This document shows positions 19,584 through 27,753 of a DNA stretch of 64,000 bases, in pieces. The translations under genes and the position numbers were made by a program. Below the pieces are notes generated by a model. That model worked only from the letters and a program-made list of their open reading frames with translations, did no database searches and had not been told where the DNA came from. Numbering within the stretch: the stretch's first letter is position 1; each line of letters begins with the position of its first letter. Source of the DNA: JAQVEB01 sp028698105 (GTDB lineage Bacteria > Bacteroidota > Bacteroidia > Bacteroidales > Dysgonomonadaceae). Where the stretch lies: positions 4,493 through 68,492 of the forward strand of contig CAXYYA010000014.1 in assembly GCA_964293155.1 (NCBI GenBank), written 5' to 3'.

Positions 19584-20060
19584 TTAAAACCGGAAGTGAG
19601 CAAAAGCGCGGTTTGCTTCTGCCATTCTGTGCATGTCTTCTTTGCGTTTGTATGAACCACCCTGATTGTTATATGCGTCAACAATTTCGGCAGCCAGTTT
19701 ATCTGCCATTGTTTTTCCACCTCTTTTGCGAGCATAGAGGATGAGATTTTTCATTGAAATGGATTCTTTTCTGTCAGGGCGTATTTCTGTAGGTACCTGG
19801 AAAGTTGCTCCGCCCACACGGCGTGACTTAACTTCAACCTGAGGTGTAATATTATCTAAAGCGGCTTTCCAAATCTCGAGAGCCGACTTTTCGTCGTTCG
19901 GCATTTTTGCCTTTACTGTGCTTAATGCGGAATAGAAAATGTCGTAAGAGATACTTTTCTTTCCGTCATACATAAGATGGTTAACAAACTTTGTTACCCG
20001 TACATCACCAAAAACCGGATCAGGTAATACCTGTCTTTTTTTAGGTTTAGTTTTTCTCAT
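19584..20060 (-). CDS. rpsG: 30S ribosomal protein S7
   Basis: S7 starts assembly of the small-subunit head and lines the E site. I chose the Met at 20060 ([15 protein letters not shown]), which gives 158 residues, the usual Bacteroidota length. The open frame extends 17 codons further to 20111, but those residues do not fit the family. Conserved parts are [20 protein letters not shown] and [18 protein letters not shown]. The 157-base gap to rpsL holds nothing I recognise. Confidence 0.96.
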   Translation of the reverse strand: MRKTKPKKRQVLPDPVFGDVRVTKFVNHLMYDGKKSISYDIFYSALSTVKAKMPNDEKSALEIWKAALDNITPQVEVKSRRVGGATFQVPTEIRPDRKESISMKNLILYARKRGGKTMADKLAAEIVDAYNNQGGSYKRKEDMHRMAEANRAFAHFRF

Positions 20061-20217
20061 TGTTTTAAAAAATTTAGTGTTGTGTTTGGTTGCCTTTTTA
20101 CCCGTCTTCAACGATTCCTCCGAATCATTTACTCAACCTATAAGTAGCTTATCCCAAAAATTTCAACAGCGATTATACTTTAATTTTGATACTTAAAAAA
20201 GCGCGCCTTCGCAAAAA

Positions 20218-20631
20218 TTATTTCTTTTTTGCTCCCGGCTTGGCAGCTGCTGCCGCTCCCGGTTTCGGACGCTTAGCTCCATACTTAGAACGTCTTTGAG
20301 TACGGCCGTTTACACCGGCAGTATCCAACGTACCGCGCACAATGTGATAACGCACACCCGGAAGGTCTTTTACACGTCCGCCACGTACAAGCACGATAGA
20401 GTGCTCCTGCAAGTTGTGGCCTTCGCCCGGAATATACGCATTCACTTCTTTAGAGTTAGTCAAGCGCACACGAGCAACTTTGCGCATCGCTGAGTTCGGT
20501 TTTTTCGGCGTGGTTGTGTAAACCCTTACACATACGCCACGACGTTGCGGACAGGAGTCCAATGCCGGCGATTTGCTTTTGTCAGTTAACTCTTGACGCC
20601 CTTTTCTTACTAATTGTTGAATTGTAGGCAT
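20218..20631 (-). CDS. rpsL: 30S ribosomal protein S12
   Basis: S12 controls decoding fidelity and is the streptomycin-resistance target. The 137-residue protein begins [13 protein letters not shown] and contains [17 protein letters not shown] with Lys43, the streptomycin-sensitive state, and the conserved [20 protein letters not shown]. The C-terminus ends in a short Ala/Lys/Pro tail ([13 protein letters not shown]) beyond the usual 124 residues. It is the first gene of the ribosomal operon. Confidence 0.97.
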   Translation of the reverse strand: MPTIQQLVRKGRQELTDKSKSPALDSCPQRRGVCVRVYTTTPKKPNSAMRKVARVRLTNSKEVNAYIPGEGHNLQEHSIVLVRGGRVKDLPGVRYHIVRGTLDTAGVNGRTQRRSKYGAKRPKPGAAAAAKPGAKKK

Positions 20632-20763
20632 TTTTTCTACTTTCTTTTTAAACTAATTTATCTTTATTTTTTTGTTATTTCTCGCTATTCTCCAAATCAC
20701 ACAATTATCAGATAATCAAAAAATTAAACTGATACATGCTGGTTTTTAGAGCTAAAAACGGCA

Positions 20764-20795
20764 CAAAAATACAAATAATCAACAAGATATACAAA
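20764..20795 (-). promoter_or_regulatory. Bacteroidota-type promoter for the ribosomal operon
   Basis: Read on the minus strand, TTTG at 20795-20792 is followed after 20 bases by TATTTTTG at 20771-20764. Both boxes and the spacing match the sigma-ABfr consensus TTTG-N19-21-TAnnTTTG. Transcription would start near 20757, about 125 bases before rpsL. Confidence 0.65.
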
Positions 20796-20948
20796 TAAAA
20801 ATTGTTCTTTTTGCAAATAATTTTACCCTACTACTGCAAAAAGCGAAGAGTATAAATGAATTAATAAAACGGCAGCATGCGTAAAATTAATAATTCAAAA
20901 AATGAATGATAAAAAACAAAAATGCATAGAAAAACAAGATAAATGAAA

Positions 20949-20956
20949 TATTTTTG
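20949..20956 (+). promoter_or_regulatory. Possible -7 box for the ECF sigma operon
   Basis: The sequence TATTTTTG fits TAnnTTTG and lies 43 bases before the ATG at 20999. No TTTG is present at the expected -33 position, so this is a partial match. An ECF-type promoter with another consensus is possible. Confidence 0.4.
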
Positions 20957-20998
20957 TATCAAGCTGTAACTTTTTAAACAGAAGACCGTCATTAAATA

Positions 20999-21517
20999 AT
21001 GAACAACGATAAATTTCACCAGGTAATTTTGCCGTTGAAGGATAAACTCTACCGGCTCGCGTTGAGTATCGTGCGAGATGAGACCGAAGCCGAAGATATT
21101 GTACAGGATGTCCTTCTGAAACTCTGGAGCAAAAGAAACGAGTGGAACGATATCGAAAATATGGAGGCTTATTGTTATCGCTCAATAAAAAACCTGTCGT
21201 TCGACCGATTAACGTATAATTCGCTCCGCAAGACGGATAACATTGAGCCCGATAAAGAACATCTCGCTTTTGTTGATAACATAACGCCGCACCTGGAATT
21301 CGTGCAACAGGAACAACGTTCTATTATATATAAATGTATAGACGAACTTTCGGACAATCAGAAACTGGTCTTCCAGTTGCGCGAAGTAGAAGGAATGAGT
21401 TACCGAAACATCGCCGAGACGTTGGAAATTAGCGAAGAACTGGTTAAGATAAGCCTTTTCAGGGCAAGAAAAAAACTGAAAGAGTTATTGGAAAAATATA
21501 ATAACGATGGAATTTGA
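20999..21517 (+). CDS. ECF-family RNA polymerase sigma factor
   Basis: This 172-residue protein is an extracytoplasmic-function sigma factor. Region 2 covers about residues 10-80, with LALSIVRDETEAEDIVQDVL (the helix that contacts the -10 element) and AYCYRSIKNLSFDRL. Region 4 covers about 115-165, with the helix-turn-helix MSYRNIAETLEISEELVKIS. The gene overlaps the next one by 11 bases, which suggests coupled translation with a membrane partner. Signals or targets cannot be read from the sequence. Confidence 0.93.
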   Translation: MNNDKFHQVILPLKDKLYRLALSIVRDETEAEDIVQDVLLKLWSKRNEWNDIENMEAYCYRSIKNLSFDRLTYNSLRKTDNIEPDKEHLAFVDNITPHLEFVQQEQRSIIYKCIDELSDNQKLVFQLREVEGMSYRNIAETLEISEELVKISLFRARKKLKELLEKYNNDGI

Positions 21518-22070
21518 GAACATCCATACATTAATAAATAAATATTGGAATTGCGAAACTTCTACGCAAGAAGAACAAATTTTGCAAGACTTTTTTTCGC
21601 AGGAAGAAATCCCTGATGAACTGAAAGAGTATGCTCCCCTTTTCCGGTATAAAAAAGATTCTCAATCCAAAACCCTGAGCTCCGATTTCGACAAACGATT
21701 GTCAACAGCTATCCGCGAACAGGAAAAAGAGAACAAATACATCACCGTAAAAATTTTCGCTCCCGCGCTAAGGATCGCCGCTTCCGTAGCGTTGATCACC
21801 GGCTTGGGTATCGGCATTTATCTGGTGGCCAATCAAAATAAAAAAAATTATTTCGCCGAAACATACAACGACCCGAACGCCGCCCTCAAACATGCGACCT
21901 TCGCTTTAGACAAGCTTTCAGATGCGTTGAAAAAAGGAGAAGAAGCCTCGATGGAATCGCTTCGCGAACTGGAAGAGCTTAATTTAGACTGGGCGGCCTT
22001 AGACTCGTTAAACATGGAGCAAATGGAAACGAACCACTCCGAAATTCCTGTCGAAACAGAAAATTTATGA
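21507..22070 (+). CDS. Single-span membrane protein, putative anti-sigma factor
   Basis: This 187-residue protein has a soluble N-terminal part of about 87 residues, one hydrophobic segment (IAASVALITGLGIGIYLV, about residues 92-110), and an outer part rich in Glu, Leu and Ala. It has no recognisable FecR or zinc anti-sigma motif. Overlap by 11 bases with the sigma factor gene, and by 4 bases with the next gene, makes an anti-sigma role likely, but that is inferred from context and topology only. Confidence 0.6.
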   Translation: MEFENIHTLINKYWNCETSTQEEQILQDFFSQEEIPDELKEYAPLFRYKKDSQSKTLSSDFDKRLSTAIREQEKENKYITVKIFAPALRIAASVALITGLGIGIYLVANQNKKNYFAETYNDPNAALKHATFALDKLSDALKKGEEASMESLRELEELNLDWAALDSLNMEQMETNHSEIPVETENL

Positions 22071-22597
22071 AAAAAATAATATTTATAGCGACGCTTTTTT
22101 TATTTACGAATTTTGCTTTTGCGGGCGATTTCATAAACCAGTTTATCCAAAAATGCGTAGAAGAAGGTATGCCCGTCAACAATGTAAACATTGGAAAGTC
22201 CATGCTCGATAAAATGGCTTCCAGTACCGATGACGAAGAGCTGAAGAACATTTTTCACGATCTCAGCAGCATTCGCATCATCACCACCGAAAACAAAAAA
22301 GACTCGCGCATATACTTCAAAAAAGCCACCGAATTAGCGGCTCAGGAATTTAGCGATTATCAGGAAGTGGTTTCGGTGAACGAGCGGAAAACAAAAATAA
22401 CTATTTTGCAAAAGCAATTAAACGAAAAAACGCAGGAACTGATTTTTATCGGATTGGATGAAGATAGTAAACTTACCATCATCACGGTATCGGGGAAAAT
22501 AGATTTCAAGTCCATCTCCAAGCTGTCGGAGTCTTTCGGGAAAGAGATTAAAACAAATGAGGGAACGCCTCCCGAAACGGTAGGCACAGAAAAATAA
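22067..22597 (+). CDS. DUF4252 family exported protein
   Basis: This 176-residue protein has a Sec signal peptide (MKKIIFIATLFLFTNFAFAG) and then a small domain with the pattern SIRIITTENKKDSRIYFKKA, followed by a strand repeat ending LIFIGLDEDSKLTIITVSGK. That fits DUF4252, a Bacteroidota family of unknown function often found beside ECF sigma factors. The mature protein has no Cys at the cleavage site, so it is periplasmic rather than a lipoprotein. The last 15 residues are polar and probably unstructured. It is the third gene of the overlapping sigma unit. Confidence 0.8.
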   Translation: MKKIIFIATLFLFTNFAFAGDFINQFIQKCVEEGMPVNNVNIGKSMLDKMASSTDDEELKNIFHDLSSIRIITTENKKDSRIYFKKATELAAQEFSDYQEVVSVNERKTKITILQKQLNEKTQELIFIGLDEDSKLTIITVSGKIDFKSISKLSESFGKEIKTNEGTPPETVGTEK

Positions 22598-22640
22598 ACA
22601 TACACAAATAACTTTTTTCTTTTTTATATTTAAACGATGG

Positions 22641-22680
22641 ATAGACGGCCGAACGTGAGTTTAGCCGTCTATTGTTTTAA
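22641..22680 (+). terminator. Hairpin terminator after the ECF sigma operon
   Basis: A perfect 9-base-pair stem (ATAGACGGC at 22641-22649 with its complement at 22664-22672) has a 14-base loop and is followed by TGTTTTAAT. The T run is only on the plus strand, so it serves the sigma operon and not the convergent pectate lyase gene. Confidence 0.6.
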
Positions 22681-22700
22681 TATACAAAAATTTGACTAAT

Positions 22701-24227
22701 TTACTTGTATTGTTCTTCTGTTGTGTTTTTCACCAGGCTGTTCAGATAAATTTCAATATTATCATATCCTGTGCTTAAATGTCTTCCGTTAGCATCGTAG
22801 GTGTTCGGATCAAGTTTATTTGCGGTTTCCCAGTCGTCGGGCATGCCATCGCCATCGGAATCTTTTTGTGTTGTTCCGTTTTTAAGAATTGGCCAAGCGG
22901 ACCAATCCGAACCTGCAGTGATCGGTTTTAAATCGTCCTGACTATCAATAATTCCCGGTAAAGAAGTATCCGAACCAATGAATTCAGTCGTTCCTGTTTT
23001 AGTCTCGTTTACAATACGGTTATCAATTCCGTCGCGACTAAAGCTGCATCCGGCATAAAGCAACACCTTTTCAAAAGCCTGCGTTGCCGTTTGCATCGGC
23101 ATTTCGGGCAATTCAAAAGCTGTGGAAGATATCACCTCATTCAGGGTAACCGCAGGCGCATACAACGAAAAACTTGAATGCAAATTGACGCCTGACAAAT
23201 TATTGGAAGTTACACTACTTCTTCCGTACACAAAATTACCATTTACATAAAACCGGCCGTAAGTTCCTTCCGGTTGATTGTTGCTTCCATCGTCAGCATA
23301 GGGTTGAATAATGCGGCTTGTATTTGAAGAGGCCGGCCCCGGTTTATAATAATTGTTCACGATGTTATAACTTCCGCCCTCTGCCCCGTAAACGTTGTTT
23401 GAACCCCAGTTGTAAATAACATTGTTCCTGAAATCAATTTTTTCCATCTCCGGATGGTTTGAATAACGGCTGCCACAAAAACGGGGGTTGCGGCTATCGT
23501 GATGCGCCAGCAAATTGTGGTGAAACGAGGCATTAACACCTCCCCAAATGCCGCCATACCCATGTGCTCCTTTTGAATGTGCCGACAGTCGCAGGCTTTC
23601 GGAAATAATGCACCACTGCATTGTGAAATTTTCGTTATCGTAAAACGACGAACATTCATCGGTTGACCAGCTAACCGAACAATGATCAATCATAATATTC
23701 TTACGTCCGCGCCCGCTAAAAGAATCGGCTCCATCAGCCCCGATAGTGGCCGTTTGCTTATCACCCATTCTGAATCTTACGTAACGAACAACTACATTGT
23801 CTGCGCTGATCTCAACGGGATAATCCGCAAAACAGACACCGTCGCCTTGCGCCGTTTGCCCGGCAATAGTGATATCTCCATTCTTTATGGAAAGTTTGGA
23901 TTGAAGATGAATTGTTCCTGAAACATCGAAAATAATAATTCTCGCACCGATTTGGTTTGCAGCATACCGAAATGTTCCCGGAGTATTTGTATCTTCCAAT
24001 GAAGTAATTTTGAAGACTTTTCCACCTCGGCCACCGGTAGTACCTGCTCCGCCGCCGTAGGCGCCGGGAAATGCGTATGCCTTTTCTGAAACGGGAGTGG
24101 GATATACGTGAGGCGTTTCTTCGTCAGGTATCTTCTCAATTAAATTGGGAATACTTTTTTGGCACGACGTTATTATGAATACTGTCACCAAAACGCAAAA
24201 TACAAGATTCAAAAATCTCATAATCAA
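22701..24227 (-). CDS. Polysaccharide lyase family 1 pectate lyase lipoprotein
   Basis: Pectate lyases cut de-esterified galacturonan by beta elimination. This 508-residue protein is a lipoprotein with the lipobox Cys at residue 22 (FIITSC). The right-handed beta-helix starts near residue 51 (AFPGAYGGGAGTTGGRGGKV). Typical PL1 elements are IDHCSVSWSTDE (180-191) and HHNLLAHHDSRNPRF (236-250), which carry the calcium and catalytic region. A calcium-type repeat DSDGDGMPDDWE occurs near residue 456. It is the last gene of the pectin locus and is a paralogue of the lyase half of the gene at 27754-30084. An internal Met at codon 3 is an equally good start. Confidence 0.92.
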   Translation of the reverse strand: MIMRFLNLVFCVLVTVFIITSCQKSIPNLIEKIPDEETPHVYPTPVSEKAYAFPGAYGGGAGTTGGRGGKVFKITSLEDTNTPGTFRYAANQIGARIIIFDVSGTIHLQSKLSIKNGDITIAGQTAQGDGVCFADYPVEISADNVVVRYVRFRMGDKQTATIGADGADSFSGRGRKNIMIDHCSVSWSTDECSSFYDNENFTMQWCIISESLRLSAHSKGAHGYGGIWGGVNASFHHNLLAHHDSRNPRFCGSRYSNHPEMEKIDFRNNVIYNWGSNNVYGAEGGSYNIVNNYYKPGPASSNTSRIIQPYADDGSNNQPEGTYGRFYVNGNFVYGRSSVTSNNLSGVNLHSSFSLYAPAVTLNEVISSTAFELPEMPMQTATQAFEKVLLYAGCSFSRDGIDNRIVNETKTGTTEFIGSDTSLPGIIDSQDDLKPITAGSDWSAWPILKNGTTQKDSDGDGMPDDWETANKLDPNTYDANGRHLSTGYDNIEIYLNSLVKNTTEEQYK

Positions 24228-24231
24228 TATT

Positions 24232-24507
24232 TTATTTATTCAAGGGGAAATCCGTCCCCAACACGCTGTCTTTCATGTATTCCTTGGCCTGATCACCGGA
24301 TAATTGACGCGCCCATTTCACCCATTTGTTCGGTTGAGCGCCTTTGCCGTAATTCTTATATTCGGCAAAATCGGCCGTTGTTTCGTTCGATGTTTTTTCC
24401 CAATTATTCCAACCCTCAGGACGGATAACATCGCTGAGTTCGCACTCTATGAAAACAACGTGTGCATAAGGCCGCCACGGGCGACCGAGATAAAATGAAT
24501 CACCGTT
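24232..24507 (-). pseudogene. Detached C-terminal part of the esterase-pectinesterase
   Basis: These 91 sense codons continue in the same reading frame directly after the TAA at 24508-24510 and end at a TAA at 24232-24234. They encode the end of the CE8 beta-helix: NGDSFYLGRPWRPYAHVVFI, IRPEGWNNWEKTSN, YKNYGKGAQPNKWVKWARQL and a final Lys. The LGRPW motif holds the catalytic-site Arg and Trp of pectin methylesterases. No start codon with upstream signal is evident, so without readthrough it is not expected to be made. Confidence 0.85.
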
Positions 24508-26091
24508 TTATCCATGAATCTTGCACCGGTAAAAAACGTATCCGTACTCCTGATCTTCCGGCGTGGAAGCTGCCGTAATGTAACCATTTTGTTTACAAAA
24601 GATTTCGCAATCTTCAAAATAAGCAGTTGACCATCCGAAAATAAAATCAACGGTGCCCTCTATATAGCAATTTTTGTAATATTGTTTGCTGAAAGGTTTG
24701 TGCGTGTAAAGCGTGTCCTGAAATCCGAGAAAACGGCAATTGATAAATTGAGCACGATCGCTGCGAACGATAATAGCTACGGCCTGCCCCACAGGGCCTG
24801 CGGCGTTCTCGAACGTGATGTTTTCAGCTGAAAAATTATCGGGACACACGTACGTACTGGCTGATCCCGAAGTGCCGATCTCATCGCCGAAGGCGCTTTT
24901 CTTCGATGCGAAATTATTAAACGACAGAATGGTTTTGTATTTATCTTCTCCAACAAGCGTCAACGATTGTTTAGTATCGGGAATAATGATCTTTTCCCAA
25001 TAAAATCCGTTTCGGATAAATATTCGTGTGGGTTGTTTCCTAAAATCGGGGACAGCGTTAATTGCTTCCTGAACGGTTTTAAAATCGCCGCTCCCGTCTT
25101 GTGCAACCACAATGTCGTAACCCACGTGATCGACAGTTTTCGGTTTATCGAATATTTTCCACAAAAAATTTGAGGCGTAATTCACCGTAGATAAGTGCCA
25201 TGGGTGAAAATGCCAAAAGGTGTGAGGCGTATCTTCGAATTCGTGTACTTCGGAATAAATCCCCAGGCTGTCTAATTTTTTTACGTGCTCATCCCTCCCG
25301 TTGTGGAAACGGGGAATAGAACTGTTTATAAAACATACGGGAGATGAATTTTCGTTTACCCAATAAAGTGCCGAAGCATCTTCCCACGTTTCGGGACGCT
25401 CACGATAGGTGCCTCCTAACCACAACGCGTCCACAGGCATTTTTGCATTATCTTCACGCGCTTTTTGCGCTCTGTTTACCGTCTCCGGTTCAATGAACGT
25501 CGAAATACCGTCCATATTTACAACAGCTTTGATCAGTTTATCCTGATTTTTTGTTCCGATCAGCGCTGCTAACTGTCCGCCGGCTGAACAACCCGAAACG
25601 GCAATTTTATTCTTGTCGAAATTATATTTGCTTGCATTATCGTGAAGCCATCGCACAGCATCGTTCAAATCTTCAACGCCCGCCGGATACAATGCTTCAG
25701 GGATCAACCGATATTCCACCGTAACTGTCGCAAATCCCTTTTTCGCAAGATTCAATGCCAGCGCTTTTTGCATATCCGGCGAACCTGAATTCCACCCGCC
25801 TCCGTGAATCATCAGTACCACCGGATAAGTTTGTTTGTCGTCAGGCCGATAAACAGACACGTTTAAGCTCCGTTTGCCGGATAATTTTTTATAAACAATG
25901 TTTTCCTTTGTTCTCAGACCTTTCGGCAAAGTTGTGTCCACAAGCTGAATAAATGGAAAGTGTTTTTTTTCTTTCACGTAAGAGCTATAAACAGTATAGC
26001 TTGTATCGCGTGGCACACCGTTTATTAAAACGGTTTGAGCGGATACGCCAAAAGAAAAAAAGAGCAAACAAAGCAGAAGATTTGTTTTCAT
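24508..26091 (-). CDS. Esterase-pectinesterase (CE8) fusion, cut short by in-frame TAA
   Basis: The 527-residue product has a signal peptide (about 1-19) and two enzyme domains. Residues about 65-315 form an alpha/beta hydrolase with the oxyanion motif HGGGW (96-100), the nucleophile elbow GCSAGG (Ser169) and a probable catalytic His290 in HTFWHFHPW. Residues 326-527 are a CE8 pectin methylesterase with Gln436 (GQAVAI), Asp459 (FQDTLY) and Asp482 (GTVDFIFG). A TAA at codon 528 stops it before the catalytic Arg of LGRPW, although the frame stays open for 91 more codons. The esterase half may still act on pectin acetyl groups. The pectinesterase half is expected to be inactive unless the stop is read through or is a sequence error. 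Confidence 0.88.
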   Translation of the reverse strand: MKTNLLLCLLFFSFGVSAQTVLINGVPRDTSYTVYSSYVKEKKHFPFIQLVDTTLPKGLRTKENIVYKKLSGKRSLNVSVYRPDDKQTYPVVLMIHGGGWNSGSPDMQKALALNLAKKGFATVTVEYRLIPEALYPAGVEDLNDAVRWLHDNASKYNFDKNKIAVSGCSAGGQLAALIGTKNQDKLIKAVVNMDGISTFIEPETVNRAQKAREDNAKMPVDALWLGGTYRERPETWEDASALYWVNENSSPVCFINSSIPRFHNGRDEHVKKLDSLGIYSEVHEFEDTPHTFWHFHPWHLSTVNYASNFLWKIFDKPKTVDHVGYDIVVAQDGSGDFKTVQEAINAVPDFRKQPTRIFIRNGFYWEKIIIPDTKQSLTLVGEDKYKTILSFNNFASKKSAFGDEIGTSGSASTYVCPDNFSAENITFENAAGPVGQAVAIIVRSDRAQFINCRFLGFQDTLYTHKPFSKQYYKNCYIEGTVDFIFGWSTAYFEDCEIFCKQNGYITAASTPEDQEYGYVFYRCKIHG

Positions 26092-26109
26092 GTCCGGATG
26101 TTTTTGTAA

Positions 26110-27729
26110 TTATTCCACCGTAAACCAATCAATTTCAACACGTCCACCATCGTTATTGCTGACCGGACGGGAACAGAAAAAGCCCATTTTTGCTCCGATC
26201 CATTTCCCTTCTCTGGCCTTGAACCGTTTTCCCAATACCGTGTATTTCTTCCCGTCAGTGCTGTAGCTGAATTCACAATTTGTATCGGGAGAAACTTTCA
26301 CCCGAAGATATACGGATGAATCTTTGAGCGTTACTCTTTCGTTCGCGATTTCTTTTGAACCTTTGTCTGCATTGATGCATTCGTTTTGCGATAAAACAAA
26401 TCCGTCCCCGGTTTTTTCCAGCGACGATAATCCGTAGTCCATTCCCATGATCACCAATCCTGTTCTTTCGCCTTCTATGGCAGCCGACGGATTAAATGTA
26501 AGTTTAGCCGTGGCCGTAAAATTATCGGAAGGGAATTTCTGCAACAACAGGTTTGGAATATCCCATAAGTTGACATAATCCTGTGGAACAGGCACGGAAT
26601 ATAGATACAACGATCCGGCGCTTTCATTCGCAAAATACCACCAACCCATCGGATTAGCATGCCATTGCCACTGTAATCCAAGTGTATTTGCATTGAAATC
26701 GTCACTTTGGGCAGGAGTTGCAACCGGATAGTTTTTATCTGTTTTAGGTTTTCGGTATTCCGACACCGGCTCTCCGCAGCCGTCGTTGTTTTTGTCCATG
26801 CCGATGATCGGCCAGTCGTTTTTCCACGTCATCGGCTGCAAATGCACCACGCGGCCGAACAGGCCTTTATCCTGAAAATGAATAAACCAATCTTCCTCGT
26901 TGGACGTGGTAACCCAGGCACCCTGATGCGGGCCGTTTATATCGGTGTTCCCTTGGGCCATAACCATCTTCCTTTCGTAAGGCCCGAAAACATGTTGCGA
27001 TCTTAAGGCCACCTGCCAGCCGGTTGAAACACCGCCTGCCGGCGCAAAAATGTAATAATAGCCGTTATGTTTGTAAAATTTGGGGCCTTCAATGGTTGGA
27101 TCAATATCGTGCCCATCGTACACAATTCTGTCTTCAGTTATCGTTTTTGTCCCTTCTTTGTTCATTTCACAAACTGCGATAACGCTTTTTATACCGGCAC
27201 GGCTACCTGCATAAGCATGAACCAGGTACACTTTTCCGTCGTCATCCCATAGCGGGCACGAGTCTATCAGTCCTTTTCGTTGTTTCACCAACACAGGATC
27301 ATCCCATTTACCGGCGGGATCTTTCGCCTTCACCATGTATATGCCGTAGTCGGGATCGCCGTAGTAAATGTAAAACTCACCTTCGTGATAACGAATGGAA
27401 GGCGCCCAAACACCATTTCCGTGCTGTGGTTTGGAAAATACTGTATCGGGAACGAGCCGATCAATGGCATGGCCAATAATCGTCCAGTTCACCAAATCGT
27501 TCGAATGCAAAACGGGAAGTCCCGGCACGCAATTGAAACTCGACGCCGTCATGTAATAATCATCGCCAACCCTGCACACATCGGGATCTGAATAATCGGC
27601 ATATAAAACGGGGTTTTTATATTTTCCATTGCCCAAATCGGCGACCCATGTTTTGGAAATGTTTTTCTGAGCAAAAACCTGCATGGAAATACCGAAAAAC
27701 AACAAGATAATTTTTGATGTAAACTTCAT
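26110..27729 (-). CDS. Glycoside hydrolase family 43 protein
   Basis: This 539-residue secreted enzyme has a signal peptide (MKFTSKIILLFFGISMQVFA) and a five-blade beta-propeller of GH43, the family of alpha-L-arabinofuranosidases and beta-xylosidases. The three acids are seen as Asp48 (YSDPDV, general base), Asp156 (IDSCPLWDDDG, pKa modulator) and Glu214 (TIEGPKFYKHNGYYYIF, general acid). The C-terminal 200 residues form a beta-sandwich of the type that follows many GH43 xylosidase-like domains (WQWHANPMGWWYFANES). In a pectin locus it most likely trims arabinose or galactose side chains. The exact linkage cannot be read from sequence. Confidence 0.92.
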   Translation of the reverse strand: MKFTSKIILLFFGISMQVFAQKNISKTWVADLGNGKYKNPVLYADYSDPDVCRVGDDYYMTASSFNCVPGLPVLHSNDLVNWTIIGHAIDRLVPDTVFSKPQHGNGVWAPSIRYHEGEFYIYYGDPDYGIYMVKAKDPAGKWDDPVLVKQRKGLIDSCPLWDDDGKVYLVHAYAGSRAGIKSVIAVCEMNKEGTKTITEDRIVYDGHDIDPTIEGPKFYKHNGYYYIFAPAGGVSTGWQVALRSQHVFGPYERKMVMAQGNTDINGPHQGAWVTTSNEEDWFIHFQDKGLFGRVVHLQPMTWKNDWPIIGMDKNNDGCGEPVSEYRKPKTDKNYPVATPAQSDDFNANTLGLQWQWHANPMGWWYFANESAGSLYLYSVPVPQDYVNLWDIPNLLLQKFPSDNFTATAKLTFNPSAAIEGERTGLVIMGMDYGLSSLEKTGDGFVLSQNECINADKGSKEIANERVTLKDSSVYLRVKVSPDTNCEFSYSTDGKKYTVLGKRFKAREGKWIGAKMGFFCSRPVSNNDGGRVEIDWFTVE

Positions 27730-27753
27730 GTTTTCTGCAACTTAAAACGATTT

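Larger units (their letters stand above)
20632..20998. other. Divergent control region between rpsL and the sigma factor gene
   Basis: This 367-base AT-rich spacer holds no coding frame that I can support. It contains the rpsL promoter on the minus strand and a -7 box for the sigma factor gene on the plus strand, both listed separately. The rpsL leader would be about 125 bases long. Confidence 0.7.

Noticed and set aside
20061..20111. Longer S7 start at 20111
   Set aside because: The extra 17 residues do not fit S7 proteins, whereas the Met at 20060 gives the usual 158 residues.
22641..22672. Terminator for the minus-strand pectin operon
   Set aside because: The T run follows the hairpin only on the plus strand; on the minus strand the following bases are not U-rich directly after the stem.
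24508..24510. Frameshift as the cause of the broken pectinesterase
   Set aside because: The codons after the TAA continue in the same frame with good family motifs, so a frame change is not needed.
24508..24510. Selenocysteine or pyrrolysine recoding of the stop
   Set aside because: The stop is TAA, not TGA or TAG, and no recoding hairpin is evident. The TAG in GH99 comes with two frame changes, so it is better explained by decay or error.
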